Below, piece after piece: positions 1-7,181 of a stretch of 15,435 nucleotides of DNA (positions are counted from its first letter, which is position 1; each line of letters opens with the position of its first letter). The notes under the pieces are model-generated. The model made no database searches. It was not told the origin of the DNA and was given only the letters and a program-made list of their open reading frames with translations. The position numbers and the translations under genes were made by a program. The DNA is from Sulfurimonas sp. (GTDB lineage Bacteria; Campylobacterota; Campylobacteria; Campylobacterales; Sulfurimonadaceae). The DNA lies in NCBI GenBank assembly GCA_015663215.1, contig DQSP01000106.1, positions 1-15,435 on the forward strand, written 5' to 3'.

Positions 1-1
1 A

Positions 2-628
2 GATGAAGACAAACTCTTAGAAGAGTACACAGTAGGAGAGCGAAAGTTAAGTATAGTCCGTACAGAACAAGAGCTAAAGTTAGCTATAGCATCTTTGAGA
101 AATACAAAGCTCATAGGTTTTGACACAGAACAAAAGCCCATCTTTGAAAAGGGTAAAAAAGCAAATAAAATAGCACTTTTTCAACTAGCAAACGCAGATG
201 AGTGTTACCTCATACAAGTACAACAAATCAAAAATATACAGCCTCTACTTGATCTCATAACAGATAGAAACATGATAAAAATTGGTATAAATTTAGTAGG
301 GGACAAAAAAGCACTTTATGATGAGTTTAAAGTTCATATGAAAGGTACACTTGACCTCGATGAAATTTTAACAAAACTCACATCCAAAAATAGCATCGGT
401 GCAAAAAAAGTGGCTAAAATCTTTTTAAATAAAAATTTACTAAAATCAAAAAAAATGAGTGTATCTAACTGGGAAGCTGAGATTTTATCTGTTAAGCAGA
501 TAAAGTATGCCTCAGAAGATGCTACAGTTGTGTATGATGCTACAATGCACTTAGTGCGCAACTATCCTTTCGTGCAAAGTATGATGCCTCAATGGTTTTT
601 AGATATAAATAAAGGAAAACAATGTTAG
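2..628 (+). CDS. 3'-5' exonuclease domain protein, RNase D-like (5' end outside window)
   Basis: The reading frame is open from the window edge, so the true start lies upstream; a TTG at 95 is in frame but sits inside the conserved fold and has no ribosome binding site. Numbering from that TTG, the DEDDy exonuclease motifs are visible: Exo I as GFDTE (Asp10, Glu12), Exo II as KIGINLVGD (Asp70), and Exo III as YASED (Tyr138, Asp142). Proteins of this fold remove nucleotides from the 3' end of RNA or DNA with two metal ions. There is no HRDC domain after the exonuclease fold, so this is a small single-domain protein and not a classic RNase D. The substrate cannot be told from sequence. The stop codon overlaps the start of the rhodanese gene, so the two are probably co-translated. 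Family call is firm; RNA versus DNA preference is open. Confidence 0.8.
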   Translation, partial: DEDKLLEEYTVGERKLSIVRTEQELKLAIASLRNTKLIGFDTEQKPIFEKGKKANKIALFQLANADECYLIQVQQIKNIQPLLDLITDRNMIKIGINLVGDKKALYDEFKVHMKGTLDLDEILTKLTSKNSIGAKKVAKIFLNKNLLKSKKMSVSNWEAEILSVKQIKYASEDATVVYDATMHLVRNYPFVQSMMPQWFLDINKGKQC

Positions 629-984
629 GTTCAGGAGCGATAATATCTCTAAACGCAGATGAGTTTAATGAGAAAGTAGAAGAAGGATATAAGGTCATTG
701 ACATTAGAAGAGCTGATGAGTGGGAACACTATGGTACTATTGAAGGAAGTCATAAAATTACATTCTTTGATGAAGAAGGTGGATATGATGTCAAGAGTTT
801 TTTAGAAGCATTTACCAAAGTCGTAACAGATAAAGAACAGCCTTTTATACTAGTCTGTGCACATGCAAGACGAACAAAATCAGTAGGTGAACTACTAGCA
901 TTGCAGCTAAAATATACTAATGTTTATGACTTAGATGGTGGTATTAACTGGGGTTGGTTAGATAAAGGGTATAAGACTGTATAA
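622..984 (+). CDS. cytoplasmic single-domain rhodanese
   Basis: This 120-residue protein is a single rhodanese domain with no signal peptide, so it should act in the cytoplasm. It has the early VIDIRRADEW segment (residues 25-34) and a six-residue active loop CAHARR with catalytic Cys79 and Arg84, matching the CX4R pattern of sulfurtransferases that carry a persulfide on the cysteine. A DGGINWGW segment closes the domain. The ATG overlaps the last 7 bases of the exonuclease gene and is preceded by an AAAGGAA ribosome binding site, which supports this start and translational coupling. Sulfur donor and acceptor are unknown. It is a paralogue of the exported rhodanese encoded at 6329-6727; both share an FF(D/N)E.G.Y segment before the active loop. 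Confidence 0.88.
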   Translation: MLGSGAIISLNADEFNEKVEEGYKVIDIRRADEWEHYGTIEGSHKITFFDEEGGYDVKSFLEAFTKVVTDKEQPFILVCAHARRTKSVGELLALQLKYTNVYDLDGGINWGWLDKGYKTV

Positions 985-1007
985 GTCTAATGCCCATTTT
1001 AGAACAA

Positions 1008-1715
1008 TTATATAAAAAATGAACTTACTAAGCCTATCGCTCCACCAAATACACCACCCCAAACAACAAGCCAGTCAAGATGCTCTTTTATGAGCTTTTG
1101 TACCATCTCTTTTACTAGTTCTGGTGTTAACTGCTCTAAACGCGAGTCTATTACCGACTCTATGGAGGTTAGCATATCTTCATTAAGTGATGAACTTTGT
1201 AAGTGTTTTTGCATTGTTGTGTTAAAAGTCTTTGAGTTTACTATCTTTATTACTGCTGACTTCATTTTGTTTGAAAATGGCTCGCGAAGACTCTCTAGTG
1301 CAGTCTCTCCTCCAAACATTCCTAACATTCCACCAAATGAAGATTCCATCACTGTTTTACTAAGGGCATCAAACGCAGGGCTGAAGTCTGTATCTTCTAT
1401 GATAGGTTCTAGGTTTATTTTTTGCTCTTCATTGGCAAAGAAGTTCTCTAACTGCTCACGAGTAAAAAACTCATTCATCATTAAGTTTTTTATAGACTCT
1501 TTAAAGGCTTCAAAACGCAGGGGAATAACACCTGAGCCATAAAGAAGGGGAACTTTCTCAAAAAGCATATGAATGGCTAGTTGGTTTGTGATGGCTCCTG
1601 ATAGTGCAAAAAGACCTGTAAAAAGAAGAGCTGTATGAAACTCTAAAATGACAAAAGATAAACCGATAATAATAACTGCTATAAGGTTAGTGAGAAAACT
1701 TTTATTTAAATTCAT
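1008..1715 (-). CDS. DUF445 family membrane protein
   Basis: The protein has 235 residues. Two hydrophobic segments lie at the N-terminus (about 7-27 and 29-50) and one at the C-terminus (about 213-235). A soluble, largely helical middle part rich in Glu and Lys lies between them. The segment GAITNQLAIHMLFE (about 40-53), followed by IPLRFEAFK, matches the signature of the DUF445 family, where G-x-x-TNxLAxxMLF follows the second membrane helix. No biochemical function is established for this family, so none is assigned. The gene converges on the rhodanese gene with only 23 bases between stop codons. Its ATG has no Shine-Dalgarno sequence, but an extended -10 box lies 6 bases upstream, so the mRNA may be leaderless. 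A 150-codon open frame antisense to it is a Ser-rich shadow. Confidence 0.82.
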   Translation of the reverse strand: MNLNKSFLTNLIAVIIIGLSFVILEFHTALLFTGLFALSGAITNQLAIHMLFEKVPLLYGSGVIPLRFEAFKESIKNLMMNEFFTREQLENFFANEEQKINLEPIIEDTDFSPAFDALSKTVMESSFGGMLGMFGGETALESLREPFSNKMKSAVIKIVNSKTFNTTMQKHLQSSSLNEDMLTSIESVIDSRLEQLTPELVKEMVQKLIKEHLDWLVVWGGVFGGAIGLVSSFFI

Positions 1716-1721
1716 AGTGCA

Positions 1722-1730
1722 ATTATATCA
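1722..1730 (-). promoter_or_regulatory. extended -10 box for the DUF445 gene
   Basis: Read on the minus strand the bases are TGATATAAT, a perfect TGnTATAAT extended -10 element. Only six bases (TGCACT) separate it from the ATG at 1715. A transcript starting 6-8 bases after the box would begin at or within a base or two of the ATG, which agrees with the missing ribosome binding site. The -10 match is seen; the leaderless start is inferred. Confidence 0.55.
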
Positions 1731-1767
1731 AGAGTATCTAAATATCCAAGTGTAAACTATTATTGTG

Positions 1768-1773
1768 TAGAAT
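1768..1773 (+). promoter_or_regulatory. possible -10 box for the RND permease gene
   Basis: TAGAAT lies five bases before the ATG at 1779, and no Shine-Dalgarno sequence is visible in front of that ATG. This mirrors the arrangement on the other strand of the same 63-base gap. A second candidate, TATTAT at 1758-1763, would give a leader of about nine bases, still without a ribosome binding site. Which box is used cannot be decided by eye. Confidence 0.35.
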
Positions 1774-1778
1774 TCTAA

Positions 1779-4700
1779 ATGATAAATTTTTTACAATATT
1801 TTATAAATAATTCGCGTTTGAACTATGCACTTTTAGCTTTTTTACTTTTTATGGGTGTCAATGCTTACATCAACATTCCAAAAGAGATGTTTCCTGTTGT
1901 AGAACTTGATAAGATAAGTGTTCGTGGTTCATATGCGGGTGCTAGTGCGGCAAATATGGATAAGATGGCTGTTCGTGACATAGAAGATGCCATGAGTAAT
2001 ATTAGCGGAATCGACAAGACAGAAGCAACTATAGCCCCTGGTGCGTTTACTATCATTCTAACACTCAGTGAGAGTGCAAATAAGATAAATATCTTAAACA
2101 ATGTAAAAGATGCTATAAGCCTCTCAAAACAGTACTTACCATCAGATATGTTAGAGCCTGCAGCGACACTTATAGATAAAAATAAACCTCTCATAAGAGT
2201 TGCTATATCTTCAAAAACACTCTCTCAAGGACAACTCACAGAGATAGCCCAAGATGTAAAAAGTAAACTCTCTAAGATTAAACATATCGCAGAAGTGGCT
2301 ATAAGAGGGGACTCAAAAGAAGAAGTCTCCATAAAAGTAAACTCGGAAGTGATTTTGGCTTATGGACTCAAACCTGTTAGTGTAGTAAACGCCATTAGAA
2401 ATCTCTCTTATATATTTCCTATTGGCAAGATTGAGGAGAAAGGGAGTTTCGCGTTTATATCTACTGTAAATGGTAAAACAGATGCAGCAGACTGGGAAGA
2501 GAGCATCTTAAACATAGATGATAAGTATGTGCGTTTGGGTGACTTAGCTGAGGTGGAGATACTCCATCCTCAGACATCAACACTTGCTACTTTTAACAAC
2601 AATGACACACTTACTTTAGTTATTTCTAAAGGAGAAGAGGGCGATGCACTAAAACTCTCTAAAATAGTTATTGCAGAAGTACAAAAACTCAAAAAGAGTT
2701 ACAAAGATGTGATATTTAACCCCTACAAAGATAGTTCTATTCCTATAAAAAAACGGCTTGATACTGTCATCTCTAACCTGATGTTTGGGCTTGTTCTTGT
2801 CTTTTTATCTATGTATATTCTTATAAATCTTCGTATCGCGTTTATCGTGGCATTAGGGATTCCATTTTCTTTTATTATTGGGCTTTTATTTATCTATTAT
2901 CTTGGATACTCTATCAATATAGTTTCACTTTTAGGCGCTCTTATTGTTATCGGGATTGTGGTGGATGATGCCATAGTCGTGAGTGAGAACATACAGAGGC
3001 ACATAGATGAGGGTATGGATGTTAAAGAGGCTTCAATAGTCGGGGTAAAAGAGATGATGTTGCCTGTCTCGCTTGCAACTCTAACCACAGCTGCTGCATT
3101 TTTACCGATGTTTTTGATGCATGGGGAGATAGCACTATTCTTGATTCTTGTGCCTATTGTCGTGGTACTCATACTTCTAGGCTCACTTGTTGAGAGTTTT
3201 TTGTTTTTACCTTTACATGCACGAGAGCTACTTAAAAAAAGTAACAACCTTGTGGACTGGACAGGGGCTCAAAACTTGTATGAAAAAGTACTCTCATTTA
3301 ACATACATTATAAAAAAACCTTTCTACTCACTTTTCTTGTTCTTGTACCTCTTTTGACTGTGCTGACAGGAAAATCAATGAAGTTTCAGTTCTTTCCTAA
3401 CTTCGATGGAAATAACCTTTATGTCTCAGCAAAAATAGATATAAACACACCCATAGAAGAGACATTTTCCCTCTCAAAAAAGATAGAAGCAGAGATAATG
3501 AAACATGGGGAAGAGTTTTCACTCAAGTCTATCTCTGCGACAACGGGCTACAGACGAAGCCTTTCAGGTGAGACAGAGTTTAACAACAATGTTTTTTACA
3601 TCACACTAGAGCTATATGACAGAAAAGATACAAACTTTATAGCCGAGTACATTAACCCCATACTCAACTTTAGTTTTGATTTTCATGACCCAGATAAACG
3701 CAGAGATAAAAAGACGTATGAACTCTCGCCACGACTTCAAGAGATAATAGAGCCATTTAAAGAGAAGTACTCTATGCTTGAGCTCGGAGTAACAGCAGAT
3801 AAACCAGGGCTTATAAGAAGTGACATACAGGTAAACCTCTCGGGAAGTGAAGACGCTATTCTAGAAAAAAGTATAAAAGAGTTAGAGTCAGCCTTAGCGA
3901 ACATAAAAGGGGTGGAAAACTTTAGCGATAACATTAAATATGGAAAGATGGAGTACAAGATAGAGATAAACTCTTATGGTGAGAGTTTGGGTCTTAGTGA
4001 AGCTTCTATATCAAAAGTTCTTAGCGACTTCTTTTTAGAAAAACGCCAATCGACTACTTTTAATAACCGTGGCGTTATGGAGATAAAAACACTCGATGTT
4101 AACAAGGATAAAAAAGCGACACTTTTTAACTTCAACATCAGCCTAAATGATGGCAGGTATGTAAAGCTCACAGATGTAGCAAACATCATAACAGTGCGAG
4201 ATTATGAGAGTATAAACAAGCTTAATGGGGCTATAGTAAAAACTGTTTTTGCCAACTTAGACAAGAGAGTGATAACGCCAGAAGAAGTCCTCCAACTACT
4301 ACAGCCTATTTTAGACAAGATAGCGAATATGGGAATAGATGTAAACCTACTAGGAGAAAAGGAGAAGTCAAAACAGCTAAAGTCAGATATGAAATCATCT
4401 CTCATCTTAGCGATGTTTCTCATCTTCATCACACTACTGCTCATTTTCTCGAAAGTGAAGTATGTTCTGATGGTTATGAGTGTCATACCTTTTTCAGTTC
4501 TAGGAGCATTGCTTGGTCATAAACTACTAGGCATCCCTCTGACAATGCCCTCGGTCATAGGTATACTAGGACTCGCAGGTGTTGTAATTAACGACGGAAT
4601 AATCATGCTAGACTTCTTACATGGAACTCGTAATAGTGAGGAGTTTTTTACTCGTGCAAAGCATAGACTAAGACCCATACTCATCACAAGTATCACAACC

Positions 4701-4877
4701 TTTTTAGGACTCTTTACACTCATCTTTTATGCAACAGGTCAAGCAGTTATACTGCAACCTATCGCGATTTCTATTGGGTTTGGTTTGATTTGGGGAACTG
4801 TTTTAAATCTGCTTTATCTGCCGACTTTGTATGCAATGGTTAATAATATTAAGCCTATTACTAAGATTTCTAGATAG
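1779..4877 (+). CDS. AcrB-type (HAE) RND efflux permease, orphan
   Basis: This 1032-residue protein has the layout of the AcrB/HAE family: a first membrane helix (about 12-29), a large periplasmic loop beginning IPKEMFPVVE, helices 2-6 (about 330-475), a second periplasmic loop, and helices 8-12 at the C-terminus (from about 875). Such proteins are trimeric inner-membrane proton antiporters that export hydrophobic compounds or, in some branches, metal ions. The helix-4 proton-relay pair is present as VVDDAIVVSEN (Asp396, Asp397). At the helix-10 position where AcrB has a relay lysine, this protein reads VVINDGIIMLDF (Asn938, Asp939), as in many divergent members of the superfamily. No membrane-fusion protein or TolC-like channel gene lies beside it, so partners, if any, are elsewhere. 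Substrate unknown. Start chosen as the first ATG with a complete membrane helix behind it. Confidence 0.88.
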   Translation: MINFLQYFINNSRLNYALLAFLLFMGVNAYINIPKEMFPVVELDKISVRGSYAGASAANMDKMAVRDIEDAMSNISGIDKTEATIAPGAFTIILTLSESANKINILNNVKDAISLSKQYLPSDMLEPAATLIDKNKPLIRVAISSKTLSQGQLTEIAQDVKSKLSKIKHIAEVAIRGDSKEEVSIKVNSEVILAYGLKPVSVVNAIRNLSYIFPIGKIEEKGSFAFISTVNGKTDAADWEESILNIDDKYVRLGDLAEVEILHPQTSTLATFNNNDTLTLVISKGEEGDALKLSKIVIAEVQKLKKSYKDVIFNPYKDSSIPIKKRLDTVISNLMFGLVLVFLSMYILINLRIAFIVALGIPFSFIIGLLFIYYLGYSINIVSLLGALIVIGIVVDDAIVVSENIQRHIDEGMDVKEASIVGVKEMMLPVSLATLTTAAAFLPMFLMHGEIALFLILVPIVVVLILLGSLVESFLFLPLHARELLKKSNNLVDWTGAQNLYEKVLSFNIHYKKTFLLTFLVLVPLLTVLTGKSMKFQFFPNFDGNNLYVSAKIDINTPIEETFSLSKKIEAEIMKHGEEFSLKSISATTGYRRSLSGETEFNNNVFYITLELYDRKDTNFIAEYINPILNFSFDFHDPDKRRDKKTYELSPRLQEIIEPFKEKYSMLELGVTADKPGLIRSDIQVNLSGSEDAILEKSIKELESALANIKGVENFSDNIKYGKMEYKIEINSYGESLGLSEASISKVLSDFFLEKRQSTTFNNRGVMEIKTLDVNKDKKATLFNFNISLNDGRYVKLTDVANIITVRDYESINKLNGAIVKTVFANLDKRVITPEEVLQLLQPILDKIANMGIDVNLLGEKEKSKQLKSDMKSSLILAMFLIFITLLLIFSKVKYVLMVMSVIPFSVLGALLGHKLLGIPLTMPSVIGILGLAGVVINDGIIMLDFLHGTRNSEEFFTRAKHRLRPILITSITTFLGLFTLIFYATGQAVILQPIAISIGFGLIWGTVLNLLYLPTLYAMVNNIKPITKISR

Positions 4878-5033
4878 AATGATTGAAGTAAAAATAAATA
4901 TTATTGGATTACTTCTTGAATGAAATACAAATTTTAGTAACTCCAGAGGTAAAGCACTTTTATTTTTACAAGAATAAAATAATATATACTGCAGGAAAAA
5001 ATGGGATATATTGATAAGTTGTGAAGTGTAGAG
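4878..5033. other. 156-base gap between convergent genes, with a weak AT-only hairpin
   Basis: This gap separates the ends of the RND permease gene and the MFS gene. It contains an AT-only inverted repeat: TTTTATT at 4958-4964 pairs with AATAAAA at 4973-4979 around an eight-base loop. It might act as a weak terminator in either direction, but it lacks the GC-rich stem of a typical intrinsic terminator. Two tiny frames, a 14-codon one from 4879 and a 5-codon one from 4920, are too short to call. Nothing else is recognised. Confidence 0.3.
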
Positions 5034-6221
5034 TTAGTGTGATGTATGAGCATTTAGTCGTTTTGTATACAACATTAGTAATATTCCTAAAAAGACTATA
5101 AATGCAGTGAGGTAAAGTGTTGTGTTAAAATTCCCAAACTCGGCGATGAGGGCTACACTGTAAAGAGGTGCAGCTACTTGACCTATGCCGTAGGCTGCTG
5201 TCATTGAACCCATAAGTATAACAGGGTTGTGTTTAGAGATTTTCCCTCCGAGGTTCATAAATAGTGCTACTAGACCTATGAAAGTACTACCGTAGATAGC
5301 GGCACTCAAGAGGTTTATATATATGTTTGTACTGAGTGCTGGGAGAAGTATACCTATGACTTGCAAAGACAAAGCGAAGATGATGACATCTGCACTGTTA
5401 AACCTATGAGCTAAACGCATCCAGAGTATGGAAGAGGGGACTCCTGCAATTCCTACTATGAGCCAAGCAAGGTTTCCTTTCCCCTCTAGACCCTCTAATG
5501 AATTCACGATTTCAGGTAAAAATGTACCTTGAACTACAAACCCAACTCCCTCTGTAAAGTAGGCGAGTATTAGTAAAATTACATACAGAGAAAAGATAGA
5601 CTTAGTACTCTCTTTTTTGAGTGGTTTTGTATGCAACTCTTTGTCAAATGATATGATGTGAAAGATATAAAAAGAGAAGACAAACGCCATCAAAGCTAGA
5701 ACTAGCCAAGCATCTTGCCATGTGTTGTTCTCTAAAACTTGTTGCGATACTAACTCACTGATGACAATGGCAAAACCAATCCCACTAAAATGAATACCCA
5801 TCGCTTTTGTTTTGTTCTCTAAGTTTAACTTTAGCATAACAAGTGATGCCCCTACTAAAAGTATCATCGCTGAGCCAAAGCCTGCAAACATGCGAGAGAC
5901 TATCCATAAAAGTTCATTTTGTGTTGTACCGAGAATAAGTGAGGTAAATATACTTAGAACTATACCAAGGCGAAAGTAAAAGACTTTTTTTTGTATGTTT
6001 TTAAGCGAGATAGAAAAGAGTGCACCGCTGAGATAACCGACAAAGTTGAGTGAGGCTAAAACACCTGCCTGTGTGACACTTAGATAATCCTCTAGCATTG
6101 AGGGTAGTAAGGAAGTAAACGCGAAGCGAGCTACACCAACACCTATGATGATGGCTAAAATACCTGCTAAAAGTATGTTCGCGTTTGAGTTTTTATCTGA
6201 TAAAGAGTAGATAGAGTACAC
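5034..6221 (-). CDS. MFS transporter, YbfB/YjiJ-like family
   Basis: The protein has 395 residues and about twelve hydrophobic helices, the size and layout of a major facilitator. The first helix ends in GVGVARFAFTSLLP (about 27-40), the signature of the YbfB/YjiJ branch (MFS_4), whose substrates are not established. The basic DRxGRR-type loop of drug-efflux MFS proteins is not evident. The start codon is GTG; there is no nearby in-frame ATG and no strong ribosome binding site, so the exact start is less certain. It lies 107 bases downstream of the exported rhodanese gene on the same strand, with an inverted repeat and a possible own -10 box between. A sulfur-compound substrate would fit the neighbour but is only a guess. 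Confidence 0.82.
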   Translation of the reverse strand: MYSIYSLSDKNSNANILLAGILAIIIGVGVARFAFTSLLPSMLEDYLSVTQAGVLASLNFVGYLSGALFSISLKNIQKKVFYFRLGIVLSIFTSLILGTTQNELLWIVSRMFAGFGSAMILLVGASLVMLKLNLENKTKAMGIHFSGIGFAIVISELVSQQVLENNTWQDAWLVLALMAFVFSFYIFHIISFDKELHTKPLKKESTKSIFSLYVILLILAYFTEGVGFVVQGTFLPEIVNSLEGLEGKGNLAWLIVGIAGVPSSILWMRLAHRFNSADVIIFALSLQVIGILLPALSTNIYINLLSAAIYGSTFIGLVALFMNLGGKISKHNPVILMGSMTAAYGIGQVAAPLYSVALIAEFGNFNTTLYLTAFIVFLGILLMLYTKRLNAHTSH

Positions 6222-6235
6222 CCCAAAGTAAAAAT

Positions 6236-6241
6236 ATTATA
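6236..6241 (-). promoter_or_regulatory. possible -10 box for the MFS gene
   Basis: TATAAT read on the minus strand, ending 14 bases before the GTG start at 6221. It would give a leader of roughly seven bases. In DNA this AT-rich such matches are common, so the call rests mainly on position. Confidence 0.3.
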
Positions 6242-6269
6242 AAGCCTAAAACAGAAAGAACTATAATAA

Positions 6270-6307
6270 GTCTTACTGTAAAATAGTAGATAAATTTTAC
6301 AAAAGAC
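6270..6307. repeat. inverted repeat between rhodanese and MFS genes (terminator or operator)
   Basis: The left arm 6270-6284 (GTCTTACTGTAAAAT) pairs with the right arm 6294-6307 (ATTTTACAAAAGAC). There are eight pairs next to a nine-base loop, a small internal bulge, and then five more pairs. On the minus strand it starts 21 bases after the rhodanese stop codon and is followed by TTATTATAGTTC, which is T-rich but not a clean U-run. It could be a weak terminator ending the rhodanese transcript or a protein-binding palindrome controlling the MFS gene. Confidence 0.4.
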
Positions 6308-6328
6308 GGTATTTTCATGGCGTTTGAG

Positions 6329-6727
6329 TTACTTTTTATAAGGGTAGACTTTCATTTTTAAACCCTTTGTTGCATACTCCATTCCGCCTAAAATATTTGT
6401 GACCTTGTAGTTTAACTCTTTTGACATCCATGGTGCTATCATAGAGGTTCTACCTCCGGTATGACAGATAATAGCGAAAGGTTTTGTTGTGTCTACTTTT
6501 GCATTGAGTTCTTTTAAAAACTTATTAATGTTGTATTTTCCTCGCTCATTAAAAAATTCTATGGGAATAGCACCCTTTAAAAGACCTTCACTCTTCCACT
6601 CTCCAACTGTTCGCACATCAACAATAGGTATTCCTGAGTCTAATATCTCCTGTGTCATGTAGGCATTTTTTAGTTCTGCAAAAAGGGATGCAGATAGAAG
6701 TAGTAACAATAAAACGATTTTTTTCAA
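6329..6727 (-). CDS. exported (periplasmic) rhodanese
   Basis: The chosen start is a TTG at 6727, which has GGAG seven bases upstream and gives a clean signal peptide: Lys-Lys, a Leu/Ile/Val core, and a likely cut after SASLFA (residue 17). A longer frame running to an ATG at 6850 is rejected because it would overlap the divergent gene and destroy the signal peptide. The mature part, about 115 residues, is one rhodanese domain with IPIVDVRTVGEWK (about 33-45) and the active loop CHTGGR (Cys88 to Arg93). It should handle sulfane sulfur in the periplasm, or act in sensing or scaffolding; the acceptor is unknown. It resembles the cytoplasmic rhodanese at 622-984 in the FFNERGKYNINKF segment before the active loop. 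An extended -10 box lies about 45 bases upstream. Confidence 0.85.
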   Translation of the reverse strand: MKKIVLLLLLLSASLFAELKNAYMTQEILDSGIPIVDVRTVGEWKSEGLLKGAIPIEFFNERGKYNINKFLKELNAKVDTTKPFAIICHTGGRTSMIAPWMSKELNYKVTNILGGMEYATKGLKMKVYPYKK

Positions 6728-6765
6728 TTTGTTCTCCAAAAGTTCTGAGGTTTTTTTAACTAGTG

Positions 6766-6771
6766 TATAAT
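6766..6771 (+). promoter_or_regulatory. -10 box for the 6801-8880 operon
   Basis: TATAAT lies 29 bases before the ATG at 6801 and is preceded by a run of seven T (6751-6757) instead of a -35 consensus, the pattern typical of housekeeping promoters in Campylobacterota. Its last two bases are shared with the opposing -10 box. An AGGAA ribosome binding site at 6792-6796 fits a leader of about 23 bases. Confidence 0.5.
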
Positions 6772-6778
6772 TATAACA
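6770..6778 (-). promoter_or_regulatory. extended -10 box for the exported rhodanese gene
   Basis: Read on the minus strand the bases are TGTTATAAT, a full TGnTATAAT element about 43 bases before the TTG start codon. It overlaps the plus-strand TATAAT by two bases, so polymerase could not occupy both promoters at once. Confidence 0.5.
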
Positions 6779-6800
6779 ACAATATCTAAATAGGAATACA

Positions 6801-7172
6801 ATGGCAGCATCTGCAAAAGCTATAAATAATGCAAATAGACTCAGGTACATTCGAGCATTAGAACGTTTTCATAAGGGTATGATTTCATTTTTAATGAATA
6901 CACCCGAAATTACTCATAAAAGTTTGAATAAAAAGATAGATAACTCTGTAAAACTTCTCAAACGCATAGATGAGATAGACCTCTACAAGGGTGAGCTAAA
7001 GGACCTGCAAATTCTTGTGAAAAAGATGATTGGCTATAAAGACTCGCAAGATGATATAGAGAGCATTAAAGAAGCAATTCTTTATGCTTCAAACCAACTC
7101 GATAAAAACAAAAATGCCAAACGCTATAAAAAAGACAAACATGCGAACTCTATGTTCGATGACTGGGAATAG
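6801..7172 (+). CDS. conserved-looking hypothetical protein, first gene of a two-component operon
   Basis: I do not recognise this 123-residue protein. It has no signal peptide, no membrane segment and no cysteine. It is strongly basic, rich in Lys, Ile and Asp, with long stretches that should form amphipathic helices, and its only tryptophan is in the acidic C-terminal MFDDWE. Nothing points to a catalytic site. The ATG is preceded by an AGGAA ribosome binding site at good spacing and by a -10 box. Only nine bases separate its stop from the response regulator gene, so it is very likely co-transcribed with the regulator and kinase. A helical accessory protein for that signalling pair is possible; independent function is equally possible. 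Confidence 0.7.
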   Translation: MAASAKAINNANRLRYIRALERFHKGMISFLMNTPEITHKSLNKKIDNSVKLLKRIDEIDLYKGELKDLQILVKKMIGYKDSQDDIESIKEAILYASNQLDKNKNAKRYKKDKHANSMFDDWE

Positions 7173-7181
7173 TTAAAAAAG

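Noticed and set aside
95..97. TTG as the true start of the exonuclease gene
   Set aside because: The frame stays open to the window edge, no ribosome binding site precedes it, and the first conserved strand would begin almost at once.
974..988. AGACT/AGTCT hairpin at the end of the cytoplasmic rhodanese gene as a terminator
   Set aside because: Five base pairs and no T-run directly after it are too little support.
1090..1542. 150-codon open frame on the plus strand inside the DUF445 gene
   Set aside because: It is antisense to a well-supported gene and Ser-rich without domain features, as expected of a shadow frame.
6728..6850. N-terminal extension of the exported rhodanese to an ATG at 6850
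   Set aside because: It would overlap the divergent gene and its promoter, and would place residues before a clear signal peptide that already has a TTG start with a good ribosome binding site.
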